The translations under genes and the position numbers were made by a program. From contig NZ_OX241534.1 in the NCBI RefSeq assembly GCF_945836005.1, forward strand, positions 372,001 through 436,000: 64,000 bases of DNA. The letters are read 5' to 3'. The notes under the pieces are model-generated. The model had not been told where the DNA came from. It worked only from the letters and a program-made list of their open reading frames with translations, and did no database searches. Each line of letters starts with the position of its first letter. Position 1 is the stretch's first letter. Origin of the DNA: Candidatus Nitrosacidococcus sp. I8 (GTDB lineage: Bacteria > Pseudomonadota > Gammaproteobacteria > Nitrosococcales > Nitrosococcaceae). Below are positions 19,016-28,238 of this stretch, in pieces.

Positions 19016-20371
19016 ATGCTAATTAGTATAGTTGCCTTCATCATTGCAATTGGAGTACTAGTTACTGTTCATGAGTATGGTCATTTTTGGGTTGCTCGGC
19101 GTTCAGGAGTTAAAGTTATTCGCTTTTCTATAGGGTTTGGCTATCCGCTATGGCGACGATCTGGATCAGATGGAACTGAATATGTACTAGGCGCAATACC
19201 ATTGGGTGGCTATGTCAAAATGCTTGATGAACGTGAGGGAAAAGTACAGCAAAAGGAACTTTCTTATGCCTTTAATCGTCAAAGGCTAGGTGTAAGGAAT
19301 GGAATTGTAGTTGCTGGTCCCGTAGCTAATATACTATTTGCAATAGTAGCTTATTGGTTCGTTTTTGTTTTAGGTACTCCGGGTATAAAACCAATTATTG
19401 GGCATATCTCTACTAATACTCCTGCTGAAAGGGCTGGAATTCAAGTGAATGAGGAAATCATCGCTGTGGGAAAAAAATCAACCCCTACTTGGGATACAGT
19501 AACCCACGCATTATTTATTGCCTCTCAGCATAGATTTGAAGTCCCTATTACGCTCTCTGGATTAAATGGGGTACATGAATTAAATTTGCCACTGAATCAA
19601 ATTTCATCAGATCCAGAGAAAGCTGGAAATATACTTAATGAATTAGGGATAATCCCTAAAATTCCATCTATCCCACCTATTATTGGAAAAGTGTTCCCCG
19701 ATGAACCTGCAGCCAGGGCAGGGTTTCAGCCTGAAGATTATATTCTGCAAGGTAATGGAAATCCTATTCACTCTTGGAGTGAGTGGGTTCAATTTATACG
19801 CAGCCACCCTAATACTATTTTGAGTGTCGAGATTGATCGTAAGGGAGATCACATAATATTAGGTTTAGAACCTAAGACTATAGAAGAACAAGGAGAGTTT
19901 ATAGGTCATATTGGTGTGGCACCTAAACCATTGGGTAAATTACCAGAAGAATTACAGGCAACTTTAAAATATAATCCTTTAGAGGCAATACCTAAATCAC
20001 TAGAAAAAACTTGGGAAATTGGGGCCATGACCGCAATGATGTTTGGAAAAATGCTTCTGGGAAAAACGTCTACTAAATCTATTAGTGGTCCTATTACTAT
20101 TGCACGATATGCTGGATATAGCGTTCAAATTGGGTTTACTTCGTTTTTAAATTTTCTTGCGTTAGTAAGTATCAGTCTTGCTGTGTTGAATTTATTACCC
20201 ATACCTGTATTAGATGGAGGGCATTTACTCTATAACTGTATAGAATTTGTCCGTGGTGGAATACCACTATCAGAGAGTGCACAAATAACAGGACAACAGA
20301 TAGGCATAATATTTTTAGTTGCTTTAATGGGGTTAGCTTTCTACAACGATGTAGTACGGTTATTTTCTTAG
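19016..20371 (+). CDS. rseP: RseP site-2 intramembrane zinc metalloprotease
   Basis: Inner-membrane protease that cleaves RseA to release sigma-E during envelope stress. The 451-residue protein has the zinc motif HEYGH (His19, Glu20, His23) in the first membrane segment, two tandem PDZ domains (roughly residues 120-200 and 215-300) and the third ligand motif PVLDGGHLLYN near the C-terminus. It starts at the base after the dxr stop. A 28-base A+T palindrome begins at its stop codon. Confidence 0.95.
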   Translation: MLISIVAFIIAIGVLVTVHEYGHFWVARRSGVKVIRFSIGFGYPLWRRSGSDGTEYVLGAIPLGGYVKMLDEREGKVQQKELSYAFNRQRLGVRNGIVVAGPVANILFAIVAYWFVFVLGTPGIKPIIGHISTNTPAERAGIQVNEEIIAVGKKSTPTWDTVTHALFIASQHRFEVPITLSGLNGVHELNLPLNQISSDPEKAGNILNELGIIPKIPSIPPIIGKVFPDEPAARAGFQPEDYILQGNGNPIHSWSEWVQFIRSHPNTILSVEIDRKGDHIILGLEPKTIEEQGEFIGHIGVAPKPLGKLPEELQATLKYNPLEAIPKSLEKTWEIGAMTAMMFGKMLLGKTSTKSISGPITIARYAGYSVQIGFTSFLNFLALVSISLAVLNLLPIPVLDGGHLLYNCIEFVRGGIPLSESAQITGQQIGIIFLVALMGLAFYNDVVRLFS

Positions 20372-20398
20372 TTATTAATTATTTTAATAATTAATAAC
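20371..20398. repeat. Perfect inverted repeat at the rseP stop codon
   Basis: Two perfect 13-base arms (GTTATTAATTATT and its complement) separated by TT. The repeat starts at the last base of the rseP TAG. It is nearly all A/T and no T-run follows, so it is a weak terminator at best; it could instead limit 3' decay or be a cruciform or protein-binding site between rseP and bamA. Function unknown. Confidence 0.6.
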
Positions 20399-20524
20399 CA
20401 GAATTATCACTAATATCCTTCTAACTATCTCCTTCTAAGAAAATCTCTATAAAATAGTAGTTTGTTATATCCCCAAAAAGATAATCCTGTATGGGTATTA
20501 CATTAAAAATAAATGGGATAAATT

Positions 20525-22831
20525 TTGAAGTTTATAAAAGCACAAATTCAAATTGCTATTATAAGCTTAATTTTTGCTACTACTGTATTTGCAGAATTTC
20601 AGCCATTTACTATTAAAGATATTCGGATTGAAGGATTACGGCAAATTTCAGCAGGCACTGTCTTTAACTATCTTCCTGCCAAAGCAGGGGATACAGTAGA
20701 TAGCCAGAAAGTAAAAAATATTATTCATGATCTTTTTAAAACTAGATTTTTTAAAGATATTCAAGTTGAGCGTGAAGGTAGTGTTTTAGTAATCATTGTT
20801 ACTGAACGTCCTGGAATTGCGAGTATTAAATTTACAGGAAATAAAGAGATTAAAGGAGAACAGCTAACTAAAGCTCTTCAACAAATAGGATTTGCTGAAG
20901 GTCAAGTTTTTGATCGTTCCATTTTAGAGAAAGTAGAATTAGAACTTCAGCGACAATACTTTAGTCGAGGGAAATATGGGGTAAAAATTAAAACAACTGT
21001 AACTCCACTTACTCGTAATCGGGTAGGCATTACTATCGATGTTAAAGAAGGAGCTGTAGCTAAAATTGGCGGCATTAATATCGTGGGTAATCATGCTTTT
21101 AAGGAAAAAACACTACTTAGAACCTTAGAGCTTAAAAAATCTAACAAACTTTCTTTTCTTACCCATAAAAATCAATACTCTCGTCAAAAGCTTGCTGCTG
21201 ATCTAGAAACTATCCGATCCTATTACCTAGATCGAGGCTATGTTAACTTCACTATTAACTCTACTCAAGTCTCTATTACCCCTGATAAAACAAGGGTATT
21301 TATTGTAGTTAATATTACAGAAGGAGATCAGTATCAAATTGGTAAGGTTAAATTAGCAGGAAAATTTGTATTTCCCCCTGAAGATTTATTTAAAATCTTG
21401 ATTGTAGCTCCAGGAGATGTTTTTTCTCGTAAAGCAGTTTCAGAAAGTACTACTAATATTACAGATTTATTAGGAGACGAAGGATATGCATTTGCGAATG
21501 TAAATGCAATGCCAGAGATTGATGAAGAGAAAAAAATAGTGACACTCACTTTTTTTATTGATCCTGGTAAGCGTGCTTATGTGCGTAGAGTGAATATTTC
21601 AGGAAATACTAAAACTCGTGATGAAGTCGTACGTCGTGAGATACGACAACAAGAGGGAGGCTGGATTTCGACAGAGCTCATTCATCGCTCCAAAGAGCGT
21701 ATCCAGCGTTTAGGTTATTTTAAAGATGTAAATGTAGAAACTGTTCCAGTTCCAGGTACTACAGATCAAGTAGATGTAAATTTTGGTGTAGAAGAGCACC
21801 CCTCAGGATCTCTTTCTGCAGGTATTGGTTATTCTCAATCCCAAGGGTTTATTTTTAACACGAGTATTGCACAACAAAACTTTTTAGGTAGTGGTAAATA
21901 TGTCAACGTAGGGTTTAATAATAGTTATGTAAATACAATTTATAGCTTTGGATATACCAATCCTTATTTTACTGAAGATGGAATCAGTAGGGGATTTAAT
22001 GCTTATTATCGCAAAACTAACCCACTATTTGGCAATATAGCTAGTTATACTAGTAAAAATTATGGAGCAGATTTAACTTTCACAATTCCTATTAATGAAT
22101 TAGATAACATTAATTTAGGGGCAGGCTATCAAAATGCGGATATTAGTCTTACTGATACCTCACCTATCCAATATGAACAATTTGTTCAAAGCGAAGGAAA
22201 TAGCTTTGATATATATAGTGTGAACTTCGGCTGGGCTCATGATGGGCGAGATAGTGCTATTTTCCCTACTCGAGGAGGGTATCAGAATGTTTTTGGTAAA
22301 GTTGCAGTACCTATTGGTAGTTTACATTTTTATGAGTTTGGCTATAAACAGAGCTGGTATCAACCTTTATCTAGAACCAAGCCAATTTCTTTAATGCTCC
22401 GGGCAGATATTGCATATGGGGGTGTTTATGGTGGTACTCATATTTATCCTTTCTTTGAAAATTTTTATGCAGGTGGTATTAATAGTGTACGCGGGTTTAG
22501 ACCTAACACACTTGGACCTAAAACAAGCGATGGGCTTGCTTTAGGAGGAAATTTTCAGCTTATTGGAAACGCTGAAGTATTTTTTCCTGTTCCTTTTCTT
22601 AATGAAAATAAACTAGGTAAGTCTTTACGGATGAGTGCGTTTGTAGACACAGGTAATGTGTATGCTCAAGGACAAACTGTAAGCTTAAGTACTCTGCGTT
22701 ATTCTGCAGGTATTTCTGCTATGTGGCTTTCTCCTTTTGGTACATTACGTTTTAGCCTTGCTAAAGCACTGCGTACTCAACCTGGGGATTTTCCTCAAGT
22801 ATTCCAATTTTCTATGGGAACACAATTCTAA
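20525..22831 (+). CDS. bamA: Outer membrane protein assembly factor BamA
   Basis: Core of the BAM complex that inserts beta-barrel proteins. The 768-residue protein has an N-terminal signal (MKFIKAQIQIAIISLIFA), five POTRA domains (about residues 24-425; starting FTIKDIRIEGLRQISAGTVF) and a 16-strand barrel. The lid-lock motif VRGF appears in GGINSVRGFRPNTLGP, and the protein ends with the beta-signal-like FQFSMGTQF, with terminal Phe. The start is TTG at 20525 after GGGATA; no ATG fits. A 153-base gap separates it from rseP. Confidence 0.95.
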   Translation: MKFIKAQIQIAIISLIFATTVFAEFQPFTIKDIRIEGLRQISAGTVFNYLPAKAGDTVDSQKVKNIIHDLFKTRFFKDIQVEREGSVLVIIVTERPGIASIKFTGNKEIKGEQLTKALQQIGFAEGQVFDRSILEKVELELQRQYFSRGKYGVKIKTTVTPLTRNRVGITIDVKEGAVAKIGGINIVGNHAFKEKTLLRTLELKKSNKLSFLTHKNQYSRQKLAADLETIRSYYLDRGYVNFTINSTQVSITPDKTRVFIVVNITEGDQYQIGKVKLAGKFVFPPEDLFKILIVAPGDVFSRKAVSESTTNITDLLGDEGYAFANVNAMPEIDEEKKIVTLTFFIDPGKRAYVRRVNISGNTKTRDEVVRREIRQQEGGWISTELIHRSKERIQRLGYFKDVNVETVPVPGTTDQVDVNFGVEEHPSGSLSAGIGYSQSQGFIFNTSIAQQNFLGSGKYVNVGFNNSYVNTIYSFGYTNPYFTEDGISRGFNAYYRKTNPLFGNIASYTSKNYGADLTFTIPINELDNINLGAGYQNADISLTDTSPIQYEQFVQSEGNSFDIYSVNFGWAHDGRDSAIFPTRGGYQNVFGKVAVPIGSLHFYEFGYKQSWYQPLSRTKPISLMLRADIAYGGVYGGTHIYPFFENFYAGGINSVRGFRPNTLGPKTSDGLALGGNFQLIGNAEVFFPVPFLNENKLGKSLRMSAFVDTGNVYAQGQTVSLSTLRYSAGISAMWLSPFGTLRFSLAKALRTQPGDFPQVFQFSMGTQF

Positions 22832-22918
22832 AATACTTTGCCATATTTTTCCTATCTTTATTAAAGTATAATAACTTCATTTTTTGTTAATTTTACTAGA
22901 ATGTTATGGAGCGTGTTC

Positions 22919-23440
22919 ATGATAAAATCTAAGCTACTTAAAATAAGGATGCTCATAAGCATTTTCCTCATGGTAAGTAGTATTTCAGCCTCCGCTGAAA
23001 TGAAAATAGGTGCAGTTAATGCGGTTAAATTATTAGATGAAGCACCGCACAAAGAAGCTGCTTTAGGCAGATTAAAAAAAGAATTTGAAGCACGCAACAG
23101 GCAGCTTGTTGCACAGCAGCGAGAAACTCAAAAACTAGAGGAAAAATATAATCGGGACGCCGCTATTATGAGCGAATCTGATAGAGAAAAGCTCAAACGA
23201 GAGGTGATGGATAAAACTCGGGATCTTAAGCGTAGCCAAGATACTTTTGAAGAGGATTACAATATTCGCCGTAATGAAGAGTTCAGAAAACTACAGGAAG
23301 ATATTGCAAAAGCTGTCGTAGATTTGGCTAAAAAAAATAAATACGATCTTGTGCTTTATGAAGGCGTAATTTATACCAGCCCTGAAGTAGATATTACTGA
23401 GGATGTACTAAAGCTAATGAAAGCACAATTTAAAAAGTAA
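22919..23440 (+). CDS. skp: Periplasmic chaperone Skp (OmpH family)
   Basis: Trimeric chaperone that carries unfolded outer-membrane proteins to BamA. The 173-residue protein has a signal peptide (MIKSKLLKIRMLISIFLMV, ending SISASA), then KIGAVNAVKLLDEAP and long charged coiled-coil helices (about residues 50-130). I chose ATG 22919 because a GGAG lies upstream and it gives a normal signal peptide; an in-frame ATG is 18 bases earlier. It follows bamA as usual; lpxD, normally next, is absent. Confidence 0.92.
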   Translation: MIKSKLLKIRMLISIFLMVSSISASAEMKIGAVNAVKLLDEAPHKEAALGRLKKEFEARNRQLVAQQRETQKLEEKYNRDAAIMSESDREKLKREVMDKTRDLKRSQDTFEEDYNIRRNEEFRKLQEDIAKAVVDLAKKNKYDLVLYEGVIYTSPEVDITEDVLKLMKAQFKK

Positions 23441-23513
23441 TAAATATTCAGTTGTTAAGATATTGTGTTCTACTTATATAGAAATATTGAGTTCGATTTA
23501 CATTTTACGTTAC

Positions 23514-23530
23514 TACATAGACACTATGTA
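23514..23530. repeat. Small perfect hairpin in the skp-fabZ gap
   Basis: TACATAG, three-base loop ACA, CTATGTA. It lies in the 207-base gap between skp and fabZ, where lpxD is usually found. No coding remnant of lpxD was seen in the gap, and no T-run follows the hairpin. Confidence 0.4.
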
Positions 23531-23647
23531 TTACTAGATAGGTAGTTTGTCTATACTTAATAGATCTAATTTAAAAATTATTCATTTATTCTTTCGATCT
23601 TTTTAGACTCTATTTTATTCTAGTATTGAACTATAAGGGTTTTATCA

Positions 23648-24094
23648 TTGGATACATTAAATATACAGGACATACTTAGACATCTACCTCATAGATATCC
23701 TTTTCTGCTTATAGATAAGGTTATAGAGTATGTACCAGGGGAATCTTTGCTTGCTATTAAAAACGTTACTTATAATGAACCCTATTTCCAAGGTCATTTC
23801 CCCGATTTACCTATTATGCCAGGAGTATTGATCTTAGAAGCACTGGCCCAAGCTACTGGGATGCTCGCCTTTAAAACTACTGAAGCACTGCCTACCAGTG
23901 ATGCCATTTATTACCTTGCAGGTATAGATAATGCTCGATTTAAACATCCTGTAGTGCCAGGAGATCAAATATTATTAAAAGTAGTCTTAACTAGAAATAT
24001 TCGTCGCTTATGGAAATTTAAAGGTGAGGTGACTGTGGATGGAAAACTAGTAGCATCAGCAGATGTTATGTGCTCCTATAAGGAAATTTCTTAG
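23648..24094 (+). CDS. fabZ: 3-hydroxyacyl-ACP dehydratase FabZ
   Basis: Dehydrates beta-hydroxyacyl-ACP in fatty-acid synthesis and competes with lipid A synthesis for hydroxymyristoyl-ACP. The 148-residue hot-dog protein has [13 protein letters not shown] and the catalytic pair His50 and Glu64 in [20 protein letters not shown]. The start is TTG at 23648, nine bases after AAGGG. Its stop overlaps the lpxA GTG by one base, so the two are translationally coupled, matching the conserved fabZ-lpxA pair. Confidence 0.95.
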   Translation: MDTLNIQDILRHLPHRYPFLLIDKVIEYVPGESLLAIKNVTYNEPYFQGHFPDLPIMPGVLILEALAQATGMLAFKTTEALPTSDAIYYLAGIDNARFKHPVVPGDQILLKVVLTRNIRRLWKFKGEVTVDGKLVASADVMCSYKEIS

Positions 24095-24864
24095 TGATCG
24101 ATCCTAATGCAGTTATAGCTCCTAGTGCTCAACTACACGAAACTGTAACGATTGGTCCATACTCAGTGATCGGAGAGAGGGTACGGATTGGTGCTAAAAC
24201 CTGGATTGGACCCCATGTGGTTATTCAAGGTCCTACCTCTATTGGGGAAGGAAACAAGATATATCAATTCTCATCTATTGGAGATATACCGCAGGACAAA
24301 AAATATCATGGTGAGGAGACGCTACTTGAAATTGGAAATGGTAATGTAATCAGAGAATATACCACCATTAACCGAGGCACTGTACAGGGTGGTGGAGTAA
24401 CACGTATTGGAGATAATAACTGGATTATGGCCTATACGCATATTGCCCATGATTGCCTGATTGGAAACTATACTACCTTTGCCAATAATGCCTCATTAGC
24501 TGGGCATGTAATTGTGGAGGACTATGCAACTCTAGGAGGGTATGCTCTTGTCTCTCAATTTTGCAGTATTGGAACTTATAGCTTTTGTTCTATTGCAAGT
24601 GTTGTTCATAAAGATGTACCCCCCTATGTGTTAGTTGCCGGTCATATGGCAAAACCAGTAGGAATTAATCTTATCGGATTAAGGCGTGCTGTATTCCAAG
24701 AAGGTACGATACGAAATTTACGTAACGCTTATAGATTGCTTTATCGTCAGGGACTTCGTTTTGAAGATTCTATTCAAGAAATAAAACAACTTGCAGAACA
24801 AAGTCTAGAAGTACAAATTTTCTTAGATTTTCTGACAAAACCTAATCGTAGCATTATTCGTTAA
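24094..24864 (+). CDS. lpxA: UDP-N-acetylglucosamine acyltransferase
   Basis: First enzyme of lipid A synthesis; moves R-3-hydroxyacyl from ACP to UDP-GlcNAc. The 256-residue left-handed beta-helix protein shows repeated hexapeptides (VTIGPYSVIGERVRIGAK) and the catalytic His119 in AYTHIAHDCLIGN, followed by the C-terminal helical domain. It starts with GTG overlapping the fabZ stop. lpxB, which often follows, is not here; yfgM follows after 18 bases. Confidence 0.95.
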   Translation: MIDPNAVIAPSAQLHETVTIGPYSVIGERVRIGAKTWIGPHVVIQGPTSIGEGNKIYQFSSIGDIPQDKKYHGEETLLEIGNGNVIREYTTINRGTVQGGGVTRIGDNNWIMAYTHIAHDCLIGNYTTFANNASLAGHVIVEDYATLGGYALVSQFCSIGTYSFCSIASVVHKDVPPYVLVAGHMAKPVGINLIGLRRAVFQEGTIRNLRNAYRLLYRQGLRFEDSIQEIKQLAEQSLEVQIFLDFLTKPNRSIIR

Positions 24865-24882
24865 AGATTGAAGGATATAGAC

Positions 24883-25530
24883 ATGGATTCAAATATTAGC
24901 CTATCAGATCGGGAAAATAGTGAAGCAATAAAAAAATGGTGGCGAGAGAATTACCGTATTATATTAATTGGTATTTTAGTAAGCTTAATTACTTTTTTAT
25001 CAGCACGTAGCTGGGCTATACATAGATACAATAAATCTGTTGAGGCTTCAGCTCTCTACCAATTAGTCGTTAATGCAGTAGCAACTCCGCAAGGTGATGC
25101 TGAAATTTACAATAGTGCGCGACGGATTAAAGAGAGTTATAGTGATACTTCCTATGGGCTATTTAGTGCACTTATCTTAGCTAAGGAAGATGAGAAACAA
25201 GGAGATTTAAAAACTGCACTTTCTCATTTAGAATGGGCACTAAAACATACTAAGGAAAAAGATTCTGAATTTAGAGAAATTATTTATCTGCGAATTGCTA
25301 GATTACTGCTAGCAGATAATCAATTAGATAATGCATTAAATACCCTAGAAAATATTAACTCGAAAAATCTTGCTGCTAGTTATGCTGAAGCTCGTGGTGA
25401 TATTTATTTAAAGCTAGGAAAAATTCAAGAAGCTAAAGAAGCTTATAAAGAAGGATTACAAAATCCAAAGTTAGACTCACAATACCAGCAAATACTTAAA
25501 TTAAAATTAAAAGATGTAGAACAATCTTAA
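24883..25530 (+). CDS. yfgM: YfgM-like membrane-anchored TPR protein (SecYEG/periplasmic chaperone partner)
   Basis: A 215-residue protein with a cytoplasmic N-terminus (ENSEAIKKWWRENYRIILIG), one membrane helix (about residues 25-43) and a periplasmic TPR-like helical domain with NALNTLENI and YAEARGDIYLKLGKIQEAKE near the C-terminus. This is the YfgM family layout, which contacts SecYEG and periplasmic chaperones. I chose ATG 24883 because GAAGG precedes it; a TTG 15 bases upstream is possible. The following bamB and der genes complete the usual yfgM-bamB-der order. Confidence 0.88.
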   Translation: MDSNISLSDRENSEAIKKWWRENYRIILIGILVSLITFLSARSWAIHRYNKSVEASALYQLVVNAVATPQGDAEIYNSARRIKESYSDTSYGLFSALILAKEDEKQGDLKTALSHLEWALKHTKEKDSEFREIIYLRIARLLLADNQLDNALNTLENINSKNLAASYAEARGDIYLKLGKIQEAKEAYKEGLQNPKLDSQYQQILKLKLKDVEQS

Positions 25531-25664
25531 AGAAGGGAAGGTAGTTTTTATAATTTTTCACTCTAAAGTATAAAATACACCACTATTTGTCATAAGTTTA
25601 TAGTGTTTGGTCCTTAGATTGAATTTTATTTTCGCCTATTTAATTTTAGAATCTCTCTATAAAT

Positions 25665-26831
25665 ATTTTTCGAAAAAAATTACTCTACCTTAGCTTGCTT
25701 TTTCTAGGCTTTATGGCTGGTTGCTCTGCAATCCGTCAATATCTTCCAGAAAAGGATTACAGCGACCCACCTTTGGAATTAGAAGAGTTTACTCCTAAAG
25801 TAAAAGCAAAAATACTTTGGTCTACGAGAATAGGTAAAGGGACAAAAAGTCATTACTTGCGTCTTTCTCCTTTTATCATAGATGATCAAATTATTGCAGC
25901 AGATTATAGCGGTCAAGTTAGTGCTTTTGATGGTACTTCTGGAAAACGCCAATGGGAAACCAAATTAAATTTACCCCTTACTGGTGCAGGAGGGGGCGAA
26001 CACCTAATTATAGTAGGCACAGAGAACGCTGAAGTAGTTGCATTAGATCCTGAAAAGGGTAATGTCCTTTGGAAAAAGGCTGTGTCTAGTGAAATACTTT
26101 CAGCCCCGAGTGTTGAAGAGGGAGTAGTAGTAGTTCGAGCAGTAGATGGGCAAATTTATGGGCTTAATGCCGAAGATGGATCCCGCTTATGGGTTTATCA
26201 ATATAGCGTACCCTCTTTAACCCTGCGAGGAACAGCTGCTCCTGTTATTGATAATGATAAAGTTATTATTGGGTTACCTGGCGGAAAACTGATTGCACTT
26301 TCTTTAGATGATGGTCAATTATTATGGGAGAAAAGCGTTGTAATTCCTCGAGGTAGAACTGAGCTTGATCGTCTCGCCGATATTAATGCTACTCCAGTAT
26401 TATATGCCGGTTATGCGTATACTGTTACTTATAATGGAAAAATAGCAGCAGTATGGCTAACTAATGGAGATGTTTTGTGGGCACGAGAAATGTCTTCCTA
26501 TGCAGGTATCAATATAGATGGCAGTAATTTGTATGTTACAGATATAGATAACTATGTTTGGGCTTTAGATAGTCGTACTGGTGCCTCTCTTTGGCGGCAG
26601 TCTAAACTATTAAGAAGGAGGTTAACCGCTCCTATTAGCTATGATGGTTATGTGGTTGTAGGGGATTACGAAGGATATCTTCACTGGATGTCAAAAGATG
26701 ATGGTCATTTTATTACTCGGTTGCGAGTAAAAAAAGTAGGAATTATTAATGCTCCTTTAGTTGTAGAAAATAGAATTTATGTGACTAATGAAAAAGGAAT
26801 TCTAAGTGCAGTACAGATCATAGATAATTAA
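25665..26831 (+). CDS. bamB: Outer membrane assembly lipoprotein BamB, non-standard start
   Basis: Beta-propeller lipoprotein of the BAM complex. From TTG 25695 the protein is MLFLGFMAGCSAIRQYL, too short for a signal. Reading the same frame upstream gives FRKKLLYLSLLFLGFMAGC, a perfect lipoprotein signal with Cys at the lipobox, but the only initiators there are ATT at 25665 or ATA at 25659, since an in-frame TAG lies at 25647. I therefore chose ATT 25665 (388 codons). Repeated propeller blades (SAFDGTSGKRQWETKL, VVALDPEKGNVLWKKAV, YGLNAEDGSRLWVYQ) define the family. It lies between yfgM and der. Confidence 0.85.
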   Translation: MFRKKLLYLSLLFLGFMAGCSAIRQYLPEKDYSDPPLELEEFTPKVKAKILWSTRIGKGTKSHYLRLSPFIIDDQIIAADYSGQVSAFDGTSGKRQWETKLNLPLTGAGGGEHLIIVGTENAEVVALDPEKGNVLWKKAVSSEILSAPSVEEGVVVVRAVDGQIYGLNAEDGSRLWVYQYSVPSLTLRGTAAPVIDNDKVIIGLPGGKLIALSLDDGQLLWEKSVVIPRGRTELDRLADINATPVLYAGYAYTVTYNGKIAAVWLTNGDVLWAREMSSYAGINIDGSNLYVTDIDNYVWALDSRTGASLWRQSKLLRRRLTAPISYDGYVVVGDYEGYLHWMSKDDGHFITRLRVKKVGIINAPLVVENRIYVTNEKGILSAVQIIDN

Positions 26832-26852
26832 CTCTTAATTTATCTACTTTAT

Positions 26853-28238
26853 ATGACAACAACAATTGCTTTAATAGGTCGTCCCAATGTAGGAAAATCT
26901 ACTTTATTTAATTATTTAACTCGAAGCCGTGATGCTTTAGTGGTAGATCAGCCCGGTGTAACTCGAGACAGGAAATATGGTATTGCTCGCTATAAAACCC
27001 AAGCGTTTTTCATCATTGATACTGGAGGAGTAACCGATCAGCTCTCTGGAATCTCAGAATTAATGAATCAGCAAGTAAAACTTGCTATTACAGAAGCAAA
27101 CATTATATTGTTCCTTGTCGATGGCAGTGAGGGATTATCATCATTAGATGAAATGATTGCAAATCAACTTCGTTATAGCCAAAAACTTATTAAATTAGTT
27201 GTTAATAAAGTAGAGAAGAAAAATCAGCGATCTATAGTCACTGATTTTTACCAATTGGGATTAGGAAATCCTATAGTTATTTCTGCTAAACAAGGATTAG
27301 GTGTTGATGCATTAGTAGATTCGCTTCCCATCGATCAAAAGGAGGAGAATGAACCTATTTCTACCAAAGGGATACAGTTTGCTATTCTAGGTCGACCTAA
27401 TGTAGGTAAATCTACCTTAGTAAATCGCTTGTTAGGCGAAGAGCGTATGATTACTTTTGATGAACCTGGTACGACAAGAGATAGTATTGCCGTCTCTTTT
27501 ACTAAAAATCATCAACTCTATACTTTAATAGATACAGCAGGGATCCGTCGTCGCTCAAAAATATTTGATGTTCTTGAAAAATTCAGTGTTCTAAAAGCAA
27601 TAGAAACCATAGAGATAGCTCAAGTAGCTGTTTTAGTAGTAGATGCTTGTGATAGTTTTGTAGAACAAGATATCCATCTAGCAGGGTTGATTCTAGAGGG
27701 TGGTAAATCGGTAATCATTGTTGTAAACAAGTGGGATAAGGCTTCAGATTATCAACAACAGAGACTAAAGGCTAATTTAGAGAGGCGATTACCTTTTCTT
27801 GATTTCGCTAGAATTCATTTTATTTCTGCCCTTCATGGTAAAGGAGTAGATCAACTTTTTCCTTCTATCGACGAAGCTTATCGAGCTGCAAACTGTCACC
27901 TGCCTACGGGTGCACTTAATCAGGCTCTAGCAGCTGCTACAGCAGCCCATCCTTTACCTTCAATTAGAGGACGGCAAATTAAATTACGCTACGCTCACCA
28001 AGGAGGAGAGAATCCTCCTAAAATAATCATTCATGGTAATCAAACCGAGTCGGTACCAGATCACTATAAGCGCTACTTAATAAGGTATTTCCGAGATCAG
28101 TTTTCCCTAGTAGGAACACCTATCAAACTAGAATTTAAAACTACAGAAAACCCCTATAAAGATCGAGTAAATATACCCACTCAGCATCAGTTAAAAAAAC
28201 GCAAACGGATTATTAAAGATAGAAAATCTAACCACTAG
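26853..28238 (+). CDS. der: Ribosome-associated GTPase Der (EngA)
   Basis: Double-GTPase needed for 50S subunit assembly. The 461-residue protein has two G domains: G1 in IALIGRPNVGKSTLF (residue ~6) and again in AILGRPNVGKSTLVNRL (~185), each with DTGG/DTAG and NKVE/NKWD motifs, followed by a KH-like C-terminal domain. ATG 26853 is 22 bases after the bamB stop. Its stop overlaps the convergent folE2 stop by four bases. Confidence 0.96.
   Translation: MTTTIALIGRPNVGKSTLFNYLTRSRDALVVDQPGVTRDRKYGIARYKTQAFFIIDTGGVTDQLSGISELMNQQVKLAITEANIILFLVDGSEGLSSLDEMIANQLRYSQKLIKLVVNKVEKKNQRSIVTDFYQLGLGNPIVISAKQGLGVDALVDSLPIDQKEENEPISTKGIQFAILGRPNVGKSTLVNRLLGEERMITFDEPGTTRDSIAVSFTKNHQLYTLIDTAGIRRRSKIFDVLEKFSVLKAIETIEIAQVAVLVVDACDSFVEQDIHLAGLILEGGKSVIIVVNKWDKASDYQQQRLKANLERRLPFLDFARIHFISALHGKGVDQLFPSIDEAYRAANCHLPTGALNQALAAATAAHPLPSIRGRQIKLRYAHQGGENPPKIIIHGNQTESVPDHYKRYLIRYFRDQFSLVGTPIKLEFKTTENPYKDRVNIPTQHQLKKRKRIIKDRKSNH

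Noticed and set aside
23486-23500. A GTTCGATTT stretch resembling a tRNA T-loop.
   Set aside because: No matching stems, anticodon arm or CCA/acceptor pairing nearby.
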